Source of the DNA: Nocardia sp. NBC_00403
GTDB lineage: Bacteria; Actinomycetota; Actinomycetes; Mycobacteriales; Mycobacteriaceae
Reading direction: 5' to 3'
Assembly: GCF_036046055.1 (NCBI RefSeq)
Contig: NZ_CP107939.1
Span: forward strand, 3,906,001 to 3,970,000
DNA: 64,000 bases
The notes below the pieces were generated by a model. It was not told where the DNA came from, did not search any database, and saw only the letters and a list, made by a program, of their open reading frames with translations. The translations under genes and the position numbers were made by a program. Numbering within the stretch: position 1 is the first letter of the stretch; each line of letters opens with the position of its first letter. This document shows positions 29,511 through 38,301 of this stretch, in pieces.

Positions 29511-29935
29511 CCACCCACATGCAGAGCGCCGACCCGCACACCTTCAACTGGATGCTGGCCAACTTCGTCCGCGACACCGACGGTGTCCGTGACACCGTCG
29601 CGGTGTCCTCGGACGGATTGCTCATCGCGATGTCCGACGGCTTGGACCGGACCGGTGCCGACCGGCTTGCCGCGATGGTTTCGGGCCTGTCCAGCCTGGC
29701 GCGCAGTGCGTCGCGCAGCTATTCCTTCGACGGCCTCGAGCTGATCATGATCGAGATGAAGCGCGGGTTCCTGCTGGTCTCCGCCCTCGGTGACGGCAGC
29801 TGCCTCGGTGTGATCGCGGACGGCGGTTGCGATATCGGTCTCGTCGGCTACGAGATGGCGGTGCTGGCAGAGCGTGCGGGCGGGCTACTGGACCCGGTCC
29901 TGATCTCGGAATTGCGTGAGACGTTGCGCAGATGA
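29507..29935 (+). CDS. Roadblock/LC7 domain protein (CvnB type)
   Basis: 142 residues from GTG 29507, overlapping the kinase stop as GTGA. It is a single Roadblock/LC7 fold: NWMLANFVRDTDGVRDTVAV, SSDGLLIAMSDGL, then MVSGLSSLARSASR and the strand GFLLVSALGDGSCLGVIAD. Such proteins act as GTPase-activating or scaffold partners for MglA/CvnD-like GTPases. Both flanking overlaps (GTGA and ATGA) point to strict co-translation. Confidence 0.92.
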   Translation: MTTHMQSADPHTFNWMLANFVRDTDGVRDTVAVSSDGLLIAMSDGLDRTGADRLAAMVSGLSSLARSASRSYSFDGLELIMIEMKRGFLLVSALGDGSCLGVIADGGCDIGLVGYEMAVLAERAGGLLDPVLISELRETLRR

Positions 29936-30378
29936 GAGATCCAGACCGGCCGCGGCTGCCGGACCCGAGGATGATCCCGGTGAATCGGTTCGTCGGCTGG
30001 TTCGCACCAGACCAGCCGCGGGATCGTACCGACGAAGCAGTCGCCCAGGATCAGAACGCCGACCGCTTCGTCCGCCCTTTCGTCGTCACCGCAGGGCGCA
30101 CCACACCGTTGCTGGACGGGTTGCGCATCGAGACCCTTGTGCACGCTCCGCCCGCCGCCCTTTCCGCGCCACTGCAATTCGAGCAGCGCACCGTGGTGCG
30201 GCTGTGTCAACGACCTCACTCCATCGCCGAGATCGGCACCGCACTGCACGTGCCGGTCGGCGTCGCGAAAGTCATTGTCAGCGATCTCGCGGCGGCCGGC
30301 CATGTCGCGGTGCGCGACGCCCCGGAACTGTCCACCGCAGCCATCGAGAGGATAAGGGACCTTGTACGGGCACTCTGA
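29932..30378 (+). CDS. DUF742 protein (CvnC type)
   Basis: 148 residues overlapping the Roadblock gene by ATGA. The DUF742 signature occupies the second half: RFVRPFVVTAGRTTPLLDGL, then RTVVRLCQRPHSIAEIGTAL and HVPVGVAKVIVSDLAAAGHV, a winged-helix-like fold. CvnC function is poorly known; it is always between the Roadblock and GTPase genes in conservons. The first 40 residues are Pro/Arg/Asp-rich and probably flexible. Confidence 0.92.
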   Translation: MRDPDRPRLPDPRMIPVNRFVGWFAPDQPRDRTDEAVAQDQNADRFVRPFVVTAGRTTPLLDGLRIETLVHAPPAALSAPLQFEQRTVVRLCQRPHSIAEIGTALHVPVGVAKVIVSDLAAAGHVAVRDAPELSTAAIERIRDLVRAL

Positions 30379-30982
30379 AGTTCGGACACCAGCCACCGCC
30401 GGGCGGCTGCCCTCGTCGGTGAAGATCGTGATCAGCGGCGGATTCGGTGTCGGCAAAACAACCTTCATCGGCGCCATCTCCGAGATCGAGCCGCTGGTAA
30501 CCGAGGCCGCGATGACCGAGGTCGCGGTCGGCGTCGACGATCCCGGCAGGAGTGCTGACAAAACACAGACCACCGTCGCTCTCGACTTCGGTCGGATCAC
30601 CCTGGACAGCTCGCTGATCCTCTATCTGTTCGGTACCCCGGGCCAGGATCGCTTCGTGTTCCTGTGGGACGACCTGGTCGACGGCGCACTCGGCGCGGTG
30701 ATCGTGGTGGACACCGGCCGAGTCGAAGACTGTTACCCGGTTCTCGACTACTTCGAGGAGCACCGCACCCCGTTCGTCGTCGTGGTCAACCGATTCGAGC
30801 ACGGCGACCAGTTCGACCTCGACGAGGTCCGCGAGGCGCTCGATCTCGACGACTGGATCCCGGTCCTGGAATGTGATGCCCGCCAACGTGAATCGGTCAA
30901 AGCAGTCCTGGTGGCACTCCTCGAACAGGTCCTCCTGCACCGCGTGTCGGCCCCTCGACTCCAGGCTCGCGACGTCGGCTAG
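30362..30982 (+). CDS. Small Ras-like GTPase (CvnD type)
   Basis: 206 residues from TTG 30362, overlapping the DUF742 gene by 17 bp. G1/P-loop GGFGVGKTTF (about 26-35), a switch I Thr in KTQTTVALDFGRI, G3 as LFGTPGQDRF, and G4 as VVNRFEHGD, where NRFE replaces the usual NKxD, as is normal in this actinobacterial family. It binds and hydrolyses GTP and is the output module of the conservon. The order kinase–Roadblock–DUF742–GTPase is complete and tightly overlapping. Confidence 0.92.
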   Translation: MYGHSEVRTPATAGRLPSSVKIVISGGFGVGKTTFIGAISEIEPLVTEAAMTEVAVGVDDPGRSADKTQTTVALDFGRITLDSSLILYLFGTPGQDRFVFLWDDLVDGALGAVIVVDTGRVEDCYPVLDYFEEHRTPFVVVVNRFEHGDQFDLDEVREALDLDDWIPVLECDARQRESVKAVLVALLEQVLLHRVSAPRLQARDVG

Positions 30983-31003
30983 CTGTGCCGGCCACAGACG
31001 TCG

Positions 31004-31129
31004 GTGACCGCACTGTCCGACGGGGCCTGCGATGCCCGCACCATCGAATTGGTCGAGGAATGCGCAGCGACCGCGGTCGCCGGGCAGAGGATGGTGGCGG
31101 AGCCGTCCTGGCACGGGCCGAAGCGCTAG
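31004..31129 (+). other. Possible 41-codon gene remnant
   Basis: GTG 31004 opens a short frame reading TALSDGACDARTIELVEECA, then TAVAGQRMVAEPSWHGPKR, ending at TAG 31127-31129. Codons show the expected GC3 bias, but there is no strong ribosome-binding site and no family signature I know. It could be a genuine small gene or the tail of a lost one. Confidence 0.25.
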
Positions 31130-31217
31130 CCGGACATCAGCAGCGACACCGATTACTTTTTGATCGAGAGTTCGTCATCAGTACTGTCCCCATGAGTTCG
31201 ACAGAAAGGCGAAACCC

Positions 31218-31637
31218 ATGAGCAACGGCAAAGATCTCGCACTCACCCACGTCGCGGTGCTGGTCGCGGACCAGGAGAAGGCGCTGGAGTTCTACCGTGA
31301 TGTCATCGGCCTCGAAGTGCGCCAGGACCTGCCGTTCGGCGGCGTCCGCTGGCTGACCGTCGGGCCCGCGTCGCAGCCGAGCATCGAATTCCTGTTGGAG
31401 GTCCCCGACATGGTGCCGGACGAGGCGGCCGCCGCGGCTGCCCGTGCCCGACTCGCCAGCGGCGCGCAAGGCACGCTGATCTTCACCACCGAGGCCGTCG
31501 ACGACACCTTCGCCCGCCTGCGTGACGCGGGCGTCGAGGTCACTCAGGAGCCGATCACCCAGCCGTACGGTGTGCGGGACTGCGGTTTCCGTGACCCGTG
31601 GGGCAACCATCTCCGGTTCTCCCAGCTTCCGGGCTGA
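31218..31637 (+). CDS. VOC (glyoxalase/bleomycin-resistance) superfamily protein
   Basis: 139 residues with a ribosome-binding site AGAAAGG before ATG 31218. Two beta-alpha-beta-beta-beta modules: LALTHVAVLVADQEKALEFY at the front and TEAVDDTFARLRDAGVEVTQ to RDPWGNHLRFSQLPG at the back. The His in THVAVL and Glu in PSIEFLLE are candidate metal ligands. It is probably a metal-dependent dioxygenase, lyase or antibiotic-binding protein; the substrate cannot be told from sequence. It is not obviously linked to the conservon. Confidence 0.85.
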   Translation: MSNGKDLALTHVAVLVADQEKALEFYRDVIGLEVRQDLPFGGVRWLTVGPASQPSIEFLLEVPDMVPDEAAAAAARARLASGAQGTLIFTTEAVDDTFARLRDAGVEVTQEPITQPYGVRDCGFRDPWGNHLRFSQLPG

Positions 31638-31717
31638 GCCACCGGTACGACGCGCGGGTCGGTTCCCGTCGCTGCCATCAGTACTCGGCGGTGCTGGGAA
31701 CCGAACGCGGACGCTGC

Positions 31718-31860
31718 TCAGCCGATAGCGCGAGTCAGCACCGCGATAGGCAGCTTGCGCGAGGTGAGTGCCTGATAGGTCGGGAAGTCCGGGTAGCCCT
31801 CGACCAGCGTCCGCCGGCGCGCGGCGTACTCGCCCGGCTCCTGGCTCTCGGATCTGCGTT
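31718..31860 (-). pseudogene. 3' stump of a nitroreductase/deazaflavin-dependent oxidoreductase-like gene
   Basis: A reverse frame reads [20 protein letters not shown], then [19 protein letters not shown] and TGA (31718-31720). YP-x-F-x-x-YQ-x-x-T-x-R-x-[IL]-P is typical of the C-terminus of Ddn-like F420-dependent oxidoreductases (about 130-150 residues). Only about 45 codons persist; the upstream DNA is the PhnA-like gene on the other strand. This is probably a truncated remnant. Confidence 0.45.
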
Positions 31861-31896
31861 TCCCTCGCCAACCGTACCTGCGGGTACGCTCCTGCG

Positions 31897-32241
31897 GTGC
31901 CCGAGAACTTGCCCCCGTGCCCCGAGTGTTCCAGCGTGTACACCTATGAGGTGAGTGCCCTGCTGGTGTGCCCGGAATGCGCGCACGAGTGGGCAGTGGC
32001 CGCCGTCGAGCGCGGCGCGGACGATGCTATCCGCGACGCCGTCGGCAATGTGCTCGCCGACGGTGACACCGTCACCGTGATCAAGACACTGAAAGTCAAG
32101 GGCAGCCCCACCGGTATCAAGGCGGGCACCAAGGTCCGCAACATCCGCCTCGTCAACGGAGTAGGCGACCACGACATCGACTGCAAGGTCGACGGCATCG
32201 GCCCCATGCAACTCAAATCCAGCGTCGTCAAAAAGGTCTGA
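31897..32241 (+). CDS. Alkylphosphonate-utilisation PhnA/YjdM-type zinc-ribbon protein
   Basis: 114 residues from GTG 31897. The N-terminal zinc ribbon has [14 protein letters not shown] and [11 protein letters not shown] (four Cys), followed by an SH3-like beta domain with [15 protein letters not shown] and [21 protein letters not shown]. The length and layout are typical of YjdM/PhnA proteins. Despite the name, the family is not proven to act in phosphonate metabolism. It is monocistronic between the VOC gene and ppc. Confidence 0.88.
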   Translation: MPENLPPCPECSSVYTYEVSALLVCPECAHEWAVAAVERGADDAIRDAVGNVLADGDTVTVIKTLKVKGSPTGIKAGTKVRNIRLVNGVGDHDIDCKVDGIGPMQLKSSVVKKV

Positions 32242-32387
32242 GCGGCGAGTGGTACCTGACTGCGGCGCCACGCCGGAAACGCCCGCCACGGTGTGCCGGT
32301 GGAGTGGCGTCCGGTGGGTTGGAGCCCGGGAAGAGTGCGGCCGACATCACCGCAATGCGCTGATGTCGGCGCAGTAGTGTCAGGTTC

Positions 32388-35258
32388 ATGAGCGAAGCGC
32401 GGATCGAGACGGAGCAGGACGCGACCCGGCCGCTGCGGGACGACATCCGGTTTCTCGGTGGCGTCCTCGGCGACACCATTCGTGATCATGAGGGGCCCGA
32501 GGTATTCGATCTCATCGAGCGGGTGCGCATCGAGGCCTTTCGGGTGCGTCGCGAGGAGGTCGAACGCAGCGCGGTCGCCGAGATGCTCGACGGCGTCGAC
32601 ATCGCTGTCGCGCTCCCGCTGATCCGCGCGTTCAGCTATTTCGTGCTGCTGGCCAATCTGGCCGAGGACATCCAGCGCGACCGTCGCCGCGCCGTGCACG
32701 AGGCGGCGGGGGAGCCGCCGCAGGATTCGTCGCTGGCAGCCACCTATCGCAAACTCGACGCGGCCGCGCTGGACGGCGCCGAAGTCGCCGGATTGCTCGC
32801 CGATGCGTCGGTGTCGCCGGTGATCACCGCCCATCCGACCGAAACCCGTCGCCGCACCGTTTTCGACGTGCAGACCCGCATCACCGAACTGATGCGGTTG
32901 CGGCAGCGCTACACCGAGACCGAACGCGAGCGCACCGCATTCGAGCTGAAGATCCGCCGCCAGGTGCTCACGCTGTGGCGGACCGCGCTGATCCGATTGC
33001 AGCGCTTGCGGATTCAGGACGAGATCGCGGTCGGGCTGCGTTACTACGAGCTCACGCTGTTCGATGTCATCCCGGCGATAAACGCCGAGGTGCGGGCGGC
33101 GCTGCGGTCGCGCTGGCCCGGTGTCGAGCTCTTGGCACGGCCGATCCTGCGTCCCGGTTCGTGGATCGGTGGTGACCGCGACGGAAACCCTTATGTGACA
33201 GCGGAAGTGGTCGGCACTGCGGCGCACCAGGCCGCGTCCGTCGCCTTCGGTCGGTACCTGCGCGAACTGGTGGAGTTGGAGAAGTCGCTGTCGCAGTCCG
33301 CGCGTCTGGTCCCGGTGACACCGGAGGTGGCCGCGCTCGCCGCGACCGGCTATCCCGACCCGGCAACGCACGCGGATGAACCGTATCGCCGTGCCCTGCA
33401 CGGGATTCGGTTGCGTGTGGCCGCAACGGCAAGACACGCGCTCGGTGTCGTGCCGGACGAATCGGTCGACGGGTCGGGGGACCTGTCGCAGGGTGGAGCC
33501 CGGTCGAGCGCGGCCCGGGTCGTCGGCGCTGTGGGACCGTCATCGAGTGTGGCGAGTAGCGCGGCAGCCGTTGCCGCGCAGCCGTATCCGACGCCGCAAG
33601 CGGTACTGGACGACCTGGATGCGATCGACGCATCGCTGCGTGCCAGCGGTGACGGCCTGCTCGCCGACGATCGGCTCGCGGCATTGCGGTACGCGATCGA
33701 AACCTTCGGCTTCCATCTGCAGGGCCTGGACATGCGCCAGAACTCGGAGGTGCACGAACAGGTCGTCGCGGAGCTGCTGGCCTGGGCCGGTGTGCATCCG
33801 GACTATCCGAGCCTGTCCGAAGCCGAGCGGGTCGATCTGCTGGCCGCCGAGCTGCGCACCCGCCGCCCCCTACTCGGCCCGCACGCCCGGCTCAGTGAGC
33901 TCGCGACCAAGGAGATCGGCATCGTTCGTGCCGCACGGAATGTGGTGCAGACCCTCGGCACGGAGGCGGTGCCGAACTACATCATCAGCATGTGCACCTC
34001 GGTCAGCGACATGCTGGAGGCCGCGCTGCTGCTGAAGGAGGGTGGGCTGCTCGATCCCGGCGAGCCGGACGGGCCGCCGAGCTGCTCGGTGGGCATCGTG
34101 CCGCTGTTCGAAACCATCGAAGACCTCGGCGCGGGTGCCGCGACCCTGGCCGCCGCGCTGGACGTTCCGGTTTATCGAGAGCTGGTGTCCGCCAAGGGAA
34201 TGCGGCAGGAGGTGATGCTCGGCTATTCCGATTCCAACAAGGACGGTGGGTACCTGGCCGCCAACTGGGCGCTGTACCGCGCGGAACTCGACCTGGTCGA
34301 AGTGGCGCGCAAGTCCGGAATTCGCCTGCGGCTCTTCCACGGTCGCGGCGGGACCGTCGGTCGTGGCGGCGGGCGCAGTTACGACGCCATTCTGGCCCAG
34401 CCCGCGGGCGCGGTGCACGGTTCGTTGCGGCTGACCGAGCAGGGTGAAGTCATCGCCGCCAAATACGCGGAACCCGGTGCCGCGCACCGCAATCTGGAAT
34501 CGCTCATTGCGGGCACGCTGGAATCGACGCTGCTCGACGTCGAGGGCCTGGGCACCGAAGCCGAGCCCTCCTACGAGCTCATGGACGACTTGGCTGCCCG
34601 CGCCCGCGCCGCATACTCGCGTCTGGTGCACGAAACACCGGGCTTCGTGGAGTATTTCCGCCAGTCGACGCCGGTGGCCGAGGTTGCCGACCTGAATATC
34701 GGCAGCAGGCCCGCCTCGCGCAAACCGACGAATTCGGTCTCCGATCTGCGCGCCATCCCCTGGGTGATGTCATGGAGCCAAGCGCGTGTGATGCTGCCCG
34801 GCTGGTACGGCACCGGATCGGCGTTGGAGGAGTGGATCGGCGGCGACCCCGACCGCCTGGCCACGCTGGCCGACCTCTACCGCCGCTGGCCGTTCTTCCG
34901 CACCGTGCTGTCGAACCTGGCCCAGGTGCTGGCCAAGAGCGACCTCGACATCGCCGCCCGCTACGCCGAACTGGTCGACGACGTCGCCCTGCGCGAGCAG
35001 ATCTTCGGCATGATCCGCGACGAGCACACCCGAACCATCCGCATGCACGCCGCCATCACCGGCAACAACCACTTGCTGGCCGACAACCCGAGCCTGGCGG
35101 AGTCCATCCACAACCGCTTCCCATACCTGGAACCACTGAACCAAATGCAGGTAGAGCTGCTGCGCCGCCTCCGCGCCGGCGACGACTCGGAATTGGTAAA
35201 ACGCGGCATCCTACTAACCATGAACGGCCTGGCCACCGCCCTACGCAACTCCGGCTAG
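32388..35258 (+). CDS. ppc: Phosphoenolpyruvate carboxylase
   Basis: 956 residues, normal length. Catalytic signatures: [16 protein letters not shown] (active-site His near 149), [30 protein letters not shown] (Lys near 617) and [14 protein letters not shown], and the conserved C-terminal [16 protein letters not shown] 50-residue Ser/Ala-rich insertion around residues 355-405 is unusual but lies in a surface region. It converts PEP and bicarbonate to oxaloacetate to refill the TCA cycle. ATG 32388 is preceded by no strong Shine–Dalgarno; the gene stands alone and is followed by a large stem–loop. Confidence 0.96.
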   Translation: MSEARIETEQDATRPLRDDIRFLGGVLGDTIRDHEGPEVFDLIERVRIEAFRVRREEVERSAVAEMLDGVDIAVALPLIRAFSYFVLLANLAEDIQRDRRRAVHEAAGEPPQDSSLAATYRKLDAAALDGAEVAGLLADASVSPVITAHPTETRRRTVFDVQTRITELMRLRQRYTETERERTAFELKIRRQVLTLWRTALIRLQRLRIQDEIAVGLRYYELTLFDVIPAINAEVRAALRSRWPGVELLARPILRPGSWIGGDRDGNPYVTAEVVGTAAHQAASVAFGRYLRELVELEKSLSQSARLVPVTPEVAALAATGYPDPATHADEPYRRALHGIRLRVAATARHALGVVPDESVDGSGDLSQGGARSSAARVVGAVGPSSSVASSAAAVAAQPYPTPQAVLDDLDAIDASLRASGDGLLADDRLAALRYAIETFGFHLQGLDMRQNSEVHEQVVAELLAWAGVHPDYPSLSEAERVDLLAAELRTRRPLLGPHARLSELATKEIGIVRAARNVVQTLGTEAVPNYIISMCTSVSDMLEAALLLKEGGLLDPGEPDGPPSCSVGIVPLFETIEDLGAGAATLAAALDVPVYRELVSAKGMRQEVMLGYSDSNKDGGYLAANWALYRAELDLVEVARKSGIRLRLFHGRGGTVGRGGGRSYDAILAQPAGAVHGSLRLTEQGEVIAAKYAEPGAAHRNLESLIAGTLESTLLDVEGLGTEAEPSYELMDDLAARARAAYSRLVHETPGFVEYFRQSTPVAEVADLNIGSRPASRKPTNSVSDLRAIPWVMSWSQARVMLPGWYGTGSALEEWIGGDPDRLATLADLYRRWPFFRTVLSNLAQVLAKSDLDIAARYAELVDDVALREQIFGMIRDEHTRTIRMHAAITGNNHLLADNPSLAESIHNRFPYLEPLNQMQVELLRRLRAGDDSELVKRGILLTMNGLATALRNSG

Positions 35259-35290
35259 CGGGTCGTCATCCGAACGCCCAATGCCAAACG

Positions 35291-35370
35291 GCGAGCGTAG
35301 TCAAATGGTGGTTCCAACCCCCACCCCCAACCACCATTTCACTACGCTCGCTCGAGAAGGAGTTCTCGAG
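35291..35370. terminator. Large stem–loop pair downstream of ppc
   Basis: A 23-nt arm (35291-35313, starting GCGAGCGTAGT) pairs with 35329-35351 with one mismatch and a 15-nt C-rich loop. It is followed directly by a second hairpin, CTCGAGAA/TTCTCGAG (35351-35358/35363-35370, 4-nt loop). Together they probably end ppc transcription and, on the other strand, may protect against read-through from the cluster on the right. Confidence 0.6.
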
Positions 35371-35653
35371 AACGGCACCACAGCCAGATGACCACGCCGG
35401 AACTCGACACCGCGCACCTGGCTGCGGGAGGTAAGTCGGGGACGGCACCCGACGCGCCCAGCACTGCCTGGTAGCACCCGGGTAGGCACATCTTTCCGGG
35501 ACGGCATCGTGGTGGGTTCGTTCCCGCAACGCACCCCGCTCGGGCCCGGTTCGGGTGCGCACGTTGCGTTGGGATGGTTCTCAGGGCAGTGCCGGGCACG
35601 TCGTGTGCCGTACCCGGCTTTCTCTTCCGCAACCTGAGTAGGCAGGCACACAG

Positions 35654-35818
35654 CTTCCGGCGTGCGGACTGGCTGTGGTGACGTTATAGAGATCCACCTT
35701 CGAGGGTGTGGTGATCGCTTCCGGTGTCGGGACTGGCTGTAGTGGCGTTGTAAAGACTCAGCTCGCGGCGGAGGTCATTTTCCCAGCATGAAGACTAACT
35801 GTGGTGGTGTTGTAGGGA
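35654..35818. repeat. Three degenerate direct repeats, about 63-bp period
   Basis: A unit resembling CTTCCGGTGTCGGGACTGGC followed by TGTAGTGGCGTTGTA starts at about 35654, 35718 and 35779. The first two copies share most positions; the third is more diverged (GACTAACTGTGGTGGTGTTG). No gene is supported between 35371 and 35877, so this is noncoding repeat DNA after ridA and ppc (convergent). Origin unknown. Confidence 0.45.
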
Positions 35819-35877
35819 TTTTCGAGATCACACGAGGTGTTGGTGCGGTTCGACTTCGAAAGAGGCTCTGGTCGTGT

Positions 35878-36285
35878 CTATTCGGTGACGATGGCAAGGG
35901 CGTCGATCTCGACGAGCATCTCGGCACGCGGCAGCCCCGTAAAGACAGTGGTGCGGCTGGGCAGCACATCGCCGGTGGTGTTGGCGGTGACGAATTCGCC
36001 GTAGGCGTCGTTCATGGCGGCGAAATCGTCGCGGGTGGTGAGGTAGACGCGCAGCATCACCACGTCGTCGAAGGTGGCGCCCCCGGCATCGATGATCGCC
36101 TTCACGTTTTGCAGCGTCCGAATGGTCTGTGCCGCAACATCACCGGGGAACAGATATTCGTTGGTCACCGGGTCCACCGGTCCCTGGCCCGAGACCTGGA
36201 CGAACGGTCCCTTGCGGACACCCTGGGAGAAGGTGTGCGCGGGGGCGGGCGCTTCGGTGGTACGAATGGCGATCTTGTCGCTCAT
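35878..36285 (-). CDS. RidA-family enamine/imine deaminase
   Basis: 135 residues from ATG 36285, which has AGGAGAGG upstream. Signatures: TFSQGVRKGPFVQVSGQGPV near the start, then QTIRTLQNVKAIIDAGGATF, VVMLRVYLTT and SRTTVFTGLPRAEMLVEIDA (the substrate-binding Arg in SRTTV and Glu in VEIDA). RidA proteins hydrolyse reactive 2-aminoacrylate-type intermediates released by PLP dehydratases, fitting the type III PLP enzyme encoded in the divergent arm. It is last in a ridA–iclR–kinase run. Confidence 0.9.
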   Translation of the reverse strand: MSDKIAIRTTEAPAPAHTFSQGVRKGPFVQVSGQGPVDPVTNEYLFPGDVAAQTIRTLQNVKAIIDAGGATFDDVVMLRVYLTTRDDFAAMNDAYGEFVTANTTGDVLPSRTTVFTGLPRAEMLVEIDALAIVTE

Positions 36286-36308
36286 GGTCTGCCTCTCCTG
36301 TAGTGGTC

Positions 36309-37073
36309 TCAGATGGGGGTGGCGACCCGGCCGGCGGACCAGCCGAGCTCGGTGGAAATGGCTGCTGCCGCTGCCTGCAGGCGCGGCAGTTCGGCAAGCA
36401 CCTGATCGTGGTCGAGCAGCATGTCGGGCACCGACATCGATACCGCGGCGACCACCGCGCCGGTGCCATTGCGGACCGGAACTCCGATGCAGTTGACGAA
36501 GCTTTCGTGCTCCTCGTGGTCTTCGGCATACCCTTGCGCGGCAACGAGTTCCAGCTCCGCGAGGTACTGCTCGGAAGTGCGGATGGTGCGCTCGGTGAAC
36601 GTGCGGTAGTCGAGGCGCTCCGCGATAGCCCGCCATTCCGCCCGCGGCTGTGCGGCGACGAGCACCTTGCCGACGGCTGTGCAGTGCAGCGGAGCGGGCC
36701 GCCCGATCCGGGAGTACATGCGCACGCTCTGCATCGCATCGAACTTGTCGATGTATATCGCCTCGCCCGATTCGTAGGTGGCGAGGTGAATCGTCTGACC
36801 CGTAGCCGAATTCAGTGCGCTCAGGTGCGGACGTGCGATGGTACGGACATCACGTTGTTCCAACGCCCGATTGGCCAACTCGAACAGCTTCGAGCCCAAG
36901 ACATACTGATGCTGGCTGTCATGAGTGACGAAGCGCTGCGACTCCATGGTCTGCAGCAGGCGCAACACCGTCGACTTGTGCACGCCGAGTTCGGTCGCCA
37001 ACTGCTCGAGCGACCGTGAATCCTCCCCGAGTGACAGCAGAATGGTCAACGCACGCAACAGACTCTGGCTCAT
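36309..37073 (-). CDS. IclR-family regulator of the D-aminosugar-acid cluster
   Basis: 254 residues. The N-terminal winged helix (LLRALTILLSLGEDSRSLEQ, LATELGVHKSTVLRLLQTME) is followed by the IclR effector domain, with IHLATYESGEAIYIDKFDA, PLHCTAVGKVLVAAQP and EDHEEHESFVNCIGVPVRN. It lies between the kinase and ridA genes on the same strand. It probably responds to a pathway acid such as 2-keto-3-deoxygluconate and acts at the dyads in the divergent promoter (38204-38242). Effector and sites are inferred. Confidence 0.88.
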   Translation of the reverse strand: MSQSLLRALTILLSLGEDSRSLEQLATELGVHKSTVLRLLQTMESQRFVTHDSQHQYVLGSKLFELANRALEQRDVRTIARPHLSALNSATGQTIHLATYESGEAIYIDKFDAMQSVRMYSRIGRPAPLHCTAVGKVLVAAQPRAEWRAIAERLDYRTFTERTIRTSEQYLAELELVAAQGYAEDHEEHESFVNCIGVPVRNGTGAVVAAVSMSVPDMLLDHDQVLAELPRLQAAAAAISTELGWSAGRVATPI

Positions 37074-37089
37074 GACTTTGCCCTAACGC

Positions 37090-38133
37090 TCATAACGCCA
37101 CATTGTGGGCCACGACCGCGTCGGCGTAATGCACTCCGGCCCAGGCGGTCTCGTCGAGAATCGCCAGCGACTGCAGTACCTCGGGCGACGGTAGTTCCGC
37201 GACATCGCCGGTGCCGGTCAACGCCGCGGCGGCGCACAGATGCCCGAACCGCAGCCGCTGGGCGAGTGGCCGCCCATGCAGCAGTGCCGCCAGGTACCCA
37301 CCCGCGAACGCGTCGCCCGCTCCGATCCGCTCGGTGATGTCGAGTCCGAGCGCGGGCACCTCCACCCTCTCGTGGCCGGAGAATCCGGTCACCGAGTGCT
37401 CGTTGTTCTTGACCACCAGATGCTCGGGCTCTGGGAACAGGGCGCGCAATCGGTCCGCGTCGTCGACATCGAACACCTCGCCCGCCTCGTCGGCGCCGAG
37501 GAAGGCCACGTCGCTGCCCCGCACGTGCCCGGCGAGCACATCCGCCGCCCGCTCCAGCCGTCCGGCCCATAGTGCCGCTCGGAAATTCAGGTCGAAGCTG
37601 ACCAGTCTGCCGTGGCGCGGCATCGCGATCAGCGCCTCGGTGAGCTCGGTAGCCGACTCCGACAGTGCGGTGGTGATCCCGGTGAAGTGCACGATCTCGC
37701 TGGTGTCGAGCACGCGGGTCGCGGCGGTGGCTGCGAGATCGGCCGTGGACAGCGCGCTGGCCGCGGACCCGGTGCGGTAGTACAGCATCCGGCTGGCTCG
37801 CTCGGCGAGATCTGTCGCCTTGCCCGAACCACTGCCGCGTTCCTTGACGTAGACCGCGGTCGGGCGGGTCGGATCGGTGACGACCGCGGACACGTCCACG
37901 CCGCGATCCGCGAGATGCCCTACCAGATACCGGCCGAACCCGTCATCGCCCACTCGGGAGATCCACGCGGCGTCGATGCCCAGCTGGGTCAGCACAGTGG
38001 CCACATTCGACTCGGCACCGCCCGCGGTGCGCTCGAAGATGTCCGAGTCCTCGAGCGGGCCGGGTCGCGCCACCAGGACGGCAAGCCCTTCTCCGATGGT
38101 CACCGCCCGCGAGCGGGTCGATGTACGCCACAT
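37090..38133 (-). CDS. PfkB-family sugar kinase, probable 2-keto-3-deoxygluconate kinase
   Basis: 347 residues from ATG 38133, with AAAGGAG 9 nt upstream. Ribokinase/PfkB signatures: TIGEGLAVLVARPGPLE, GGAESNVATVLTQLGIDAAW, SRVGDDGFGRYLVGHLADRG and the catalytic ERIGAGDAFAGGYLAALL. Layout matches KdgK: phosphorylation of 2-keto-3-deoxy-D-gluconate to KDPG. The presence of a KDPG aldolase gene in the divergent arm supports that substrate. The kinase leads the left operon with iclR and ridA. Confidence 0.85.
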   Translation of the reverse strand: MWRTSTRSRAVTIGEGLAVLVARPGPLEDSDIFERTAGGAESNVATVLTQLGIDAAWISRVGDDGFGRYLVGHLADRGVDVSAVVTDPTRPTAVYVKERGSGSGKATDLAERASRMLYYRTGSAASALSTADLAATAATRVLDTSEIVHFTGITTALSESATELTEALIAMPRHGRLVSFDLNFRAALWAGRLERAADVLAGHVRGSDVAFLGADEAGEVFDVDDADRLRALFPEPEHLVVKNNEHSVTGFSGHERVEVPALGLDITERIGAGDAFAGGYLAALLHGRPLAQRLRFGHLCAAAALTGTGDVAELPSPEVLQSLAILDETAWAGVHYADAVVAHNVAL

Positions 38134-38203
38134 CACATCGATCTCCTTTCTGCGCTTGCGGCCAATGGTCATCCCGTGCAGAATAACCACACCAAACAGG
38201 ATA

Positions 38204-38242
38204 TGCAACATGCGTTGCAAAATGTGCAATGCGCGAATTGCA
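38204..38242. promoter_or_regulatory. Paired dyads, candidate IclR operators
   Basis: TGCAAC-N4-GTTGCA (38204-38219) and TGCAAT-N6-ATTGCA (38225-38242) lie side by side in the 168-bp gap between the divergent kinase and dehydratase genes. Both arms of each dyad are perfect. Paired palindromes of this size are usual for IclR/KdgR-type regulators. Assignment rests on position. Confidence 0.6.
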
Positions 38243-38301
38243 TGAAATGAGCGCGAACTCGGGGGCATGAACTGCGGACCCCGTCCGAGGGAAGGAATGC
38301 C

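Noticed and set aside
35654..35818. CRISPR array
   Set aside because: Only three repeats, poorly conserved, with no uniform short repeat/spacer structure and no cas genes.
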